Origin: Sebastes aleutianus
Lineage: Eukaryota > Chordata > Actinopteri > Perciformes > Sebastidae
Assembly: GCA_916700875.1 (NCBI GenBank)
Contig: CAKAKS010000066.1
Span: forward strand, 35,028,490-35,092,489
DNA: 64,000 bases
Direction of reading: 5' to 3'
In this document: positions 61,425 to 64,000 of the stretch, piece by piece
Layout of the letters: the number at the start of each line of letters is the position of its first letter
How positions within the stretch are numbered: position 1 is the stretch's first letter
Position numbers and translations under genes: made by a program
Notes under the pieces: generated by a model
Databases searched by the model: none
Told to the model about the DNA's origin: nothing
The model's input: the letters and a program-made list of their open reading frames with translations, nothing else

Positions 61425-62678
61425 TCTCTCTAGGCATGTGTGCAGTGTAAAACGAATGGAATCAGTGGTATGCATCCTCAACCCAAAGGCCTGACGTCTG
61501 CAGCGCAGAGTTTAGCATAACATTCCTGTGGAGACTCCTCCATAATCAAAGAGCTTGTGGGGGGTGGGGGGGGAGTGAGAGAAGCAGCTTGTACACCGAA
61601 CAGAACATAATGAACACTCGAGGGCTTTGAAACACATCAGATTAATGTGGTCAGATTTTCATATTCACATTTCGATTTTCTTAAAAAGATCCGTAACTGC
61701 AGTGACAGCTGTGTGACGGAGTGCCTATAGTGGCGGGACAGAAAGTGTTGTGAGTCAGTGTGTGTGAATGTGTGGTTATTAATAATGCAGGAGGAAGGAG
61801 GCTTGGACTGCAATTTTAGCACTATACCTCTCACACTGCAGGCTCACAGTTTACAGTAATTCCTGCTACACTTCTCCTGCTCGAAGGAGTTTTTGGTCAT
61901 AGCAGCAAAATCCCTTTTACAGTAAATCTCCTTAACTATGAGGACTGAAACATTTCAGCGTATTACGGGCTCAGTGTGTAGTCTGTCGGATTGTGTGTGT
62001 GTGTGTGTGTGTGTGTGCTCCGTCCCTGCGCTCCCACTCACAGTAATGAGCTTCACAACAGCTTGCTCTGCATTACAGATGAGTTGAGTGTGCAGCCTGC
62101 CAGCCCTCGGGGTGTCTTCAGGGTGTCGTGTTTGAATAACACTGACCAGGCAATTAATCCCAGAACTAACCATCTGATAAGTAGCTCATTATCTTTGTTA
62201 ACACACACCCTGGAGGATTAACGTGAGCGATTGTGACCTTTTGTGAGTTTAAGTGAGAAAAGGTAACTAGAGTTTCCTTAATTTGGATCACTTGTACAAA
62301 TGCTGTATTTTTTTTTTCTCACATCATTTTTTGCTGTCTCCTACGAAGGTAAAAAGAACAAAGTACTATCATTATAAGGTTTTTGTAAGAGTGTGCGGTT
62401 CTCGCAGGTAGCTTTTTCATAATTTAAGGCTAGCCCACATTAAAAGATTTTTCAATTAGATAAAGATGTTGAAAATGTGAGAAACCCCACACATAATGAC
62501 ATGTTATGTTAAATTTAACAATTTGGTTCCTATAGTGTGTAGTGAGCAACGATTAGGCCAAAACAGCACACCACACACTCACAGATTCATTCATGAATAA
62601 AACAAGTCCCGACTCTCAAAACCGGGAATCTCGCAAAATCTCTCGATCAAACGTGACTTGGTGTAAACCAGCCAATTA
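61063..62678. other. Intergenic; CT and GT microsatellites
   Basis: (CT)n at about 61382-61432 and (GT)n at about 61992-62019. No gene recognised. Confidence 0.6.
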
Positions 62679-63274
62679 GACTATTGTCAGGCTATTAAAT
62701 AGGCATTATCAGTTGCTATAAGTCCCATAGATGTAGGTCAATAGGGGCCTACTACACCCACTAGTAGGTTTCATCACCTATTCACATGGTGGATAACCAA
62801 AAGAAGCTATAAAAGAACATGACAGTGACCTCTAGTGAACATAGTAATTATGACAGGAGCAGAAGTCGGGTGCTGTAGACTGTGAAACTCCATAACAGGT
62901 GGAGGATGGGGACGATGAATGGGACACAAAACACAGGATTGTCACCCAGGAGACCGGAGTTCGTATCCTGTGTAAAACCAACAATGTGTAGTTGTCTTTG
63001 TGTTTGTAGTTATTTTAACCCAAAACACAATGTTTCAAATGTTCTTTTTTTTTTTTCCTAAACCTAAAGAAGTTGTAGTTTTGTTGCCTAAACCTGAAGA
63101 ACCCTTTTTGTTTGTGTTCAAAAGGTGACATCAGTTTTACAACAAGTTAGAACGGGTTGCTTTTAAGTTTCACTTTCACTTTTACAACGTAGTAGGTGTA
63201 GTAGGCCCCTACTGATCCAGATCGATGGTGTTCATAGCGACAGATAATGCCTATTTAATAGCCTGATAACAGTC
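62679..63274. mobile_element. MITE with ~85-bp imperfect TIRs
   Basis: The left arm GACTATTGTCAGGCTATTAA ... ATAGGGGCCTACTACACCCA is inverted in the right arm TAGTAGGTGTAGTAGGCCCC ... TTAATAGCCTGATAACAGTC. The interior holds TTTTTCCTAAACCTAAAGAA and TTGCCTAAACCTGAAGAACC, plus GAGACCGGAGTTCGTATCCT, which faintly resembles a tRNA-type B box. Non-coding. Confidence 0.82.
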
Positions 63275-64000
63275 AAATCGGGTGCAGCAAACAAACATGG
63301 CAGACGACGGGCAGCCATGGTTTTGCACTACTTTTACAGAAAATTCACTAAGAAAAAATATGGATGGAAATCATGACGACATGTTAAATAAACATCACAA
63401 CACAACAAACACACACATTTCTGAGATCCATCTTACTACTATTTTATGCTTTGTGTTTTGCATTAGCCACGGCCACCATGATTTTTTTCTTCAGTCAGCT
63501 CGGTTCTCAATGGGCTGTTGGTTGGTTGGTTGGTTCTTTCCCACATGGCCGCGTCATCGGCTGTCCGATGTCCATTTGAAATTCTTCGTGATGACTTCCG
63601 AGCCGATCGGGGGATGTAAAAAACACCCTTAACATACCTAACACCAGAAGAGTATCTAGAAAGATAACCTTTAGAACCATAAAAAAAATCAGGCTTTGCT
63701 GACCGTTGCTGGGGGGGAGAATCAGGCCCCAAATCGTCTTGATTCTTGTGTTGTGTGTGCCTGGCATTATGCAATGAAACAAGAAAGTATGTGGACGAAT
63801 CTCCACTGTCAGAGCAGATTCTCGTTATTCAAGAATCCGAGTGGGCAGTTGACTCCTCCTCACCTTCAGCATGATTAACCGTCCCACTGAGAGCACATGT
63901 CAATGCTAATGGTCAGTCTGTCGCACTGCCACTTGTTTGGTTCAAACTTTGAAATTGTGGATTGGAATATGAAGTTACAGATAACGATCTTCTCAAACAT
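63275..64000. other. Intergenic to window end, nothing recognised
   Basis: Open frames on both strands near 63463-63806 overlap each other and a short (GGTT)n at 63520-63535; none looks like a known protein. Confidence 0.45.

Overview
This is vertebrate nuclear DNA, almost certainly from a ray-finned fish and probably a percomorph. Two compact multi-exon genes with GT-AG introns sit in a large non-coding landscape. The repeats are ones I recognise from teleosts: Tc1-like elements, a tRNA-derived SINE, several families of short terminal-inverted-repeat (TIR) elements, non-LTR retrotransposon pieces and many CA/GT microsatellites. Family recognition rests on memory; no database was searched.

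Layout. 1-2.9 kb: a decayed Tc1 transposase, a Tc1-derived MITE and a 9-unit, 75-bp tandem array of tRNA-like SINE heads. 2.9-10.8 kb: a complete CREB3-family transcription factor gene on the plus strand (creb3l3-like, ten exons, 500 aa). 10.8-16.5 kb: repeats. 16.5-18.35 kb: a complete four-exon gadd45 gene on the plus strand, closest to gadd45g (159 aa, TATA promoter). 18.35-45 kb: no recognisable protein gene, only microsatellites and dispersed elements (families called A, B, C and H here). 45-52 kb: two broken LINE reverse transcriptase pieces and more elements, including one with a Myb/SANT-like remnant. 53.8-61.06 kb: a stack of nested insertions. Its core is a 4.9-kb element with imperfect CACTG-type TIRs that carries an intron-containing, minus-strand gene remnant. 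61-64 kb: microsatellites and a long-TIR MITE.

How the genes relate. The creb3l product should be an ER-anchored bZIP factor released by Golgi proteolysis; gadd45g encodes a small stress- and differentiation-induced regulator of MAP3K4/CDK1/PCNA partners. Their adjacency echoes the human arrangement in which CREB3-family and GADD45 paralogues share chromosomes 1, 9 and 19. Nothing here shows they are co-regulated. The most unusual object is the element at 54163-59059. Its gene remnant predicts an N-terminal ubiquitin-like fold resembling CIDE-N, two DDTVIL (SUMO-interaction-like) motifs, a basic nuclear signal and a small conserved module, while the middle of the gene is missing.
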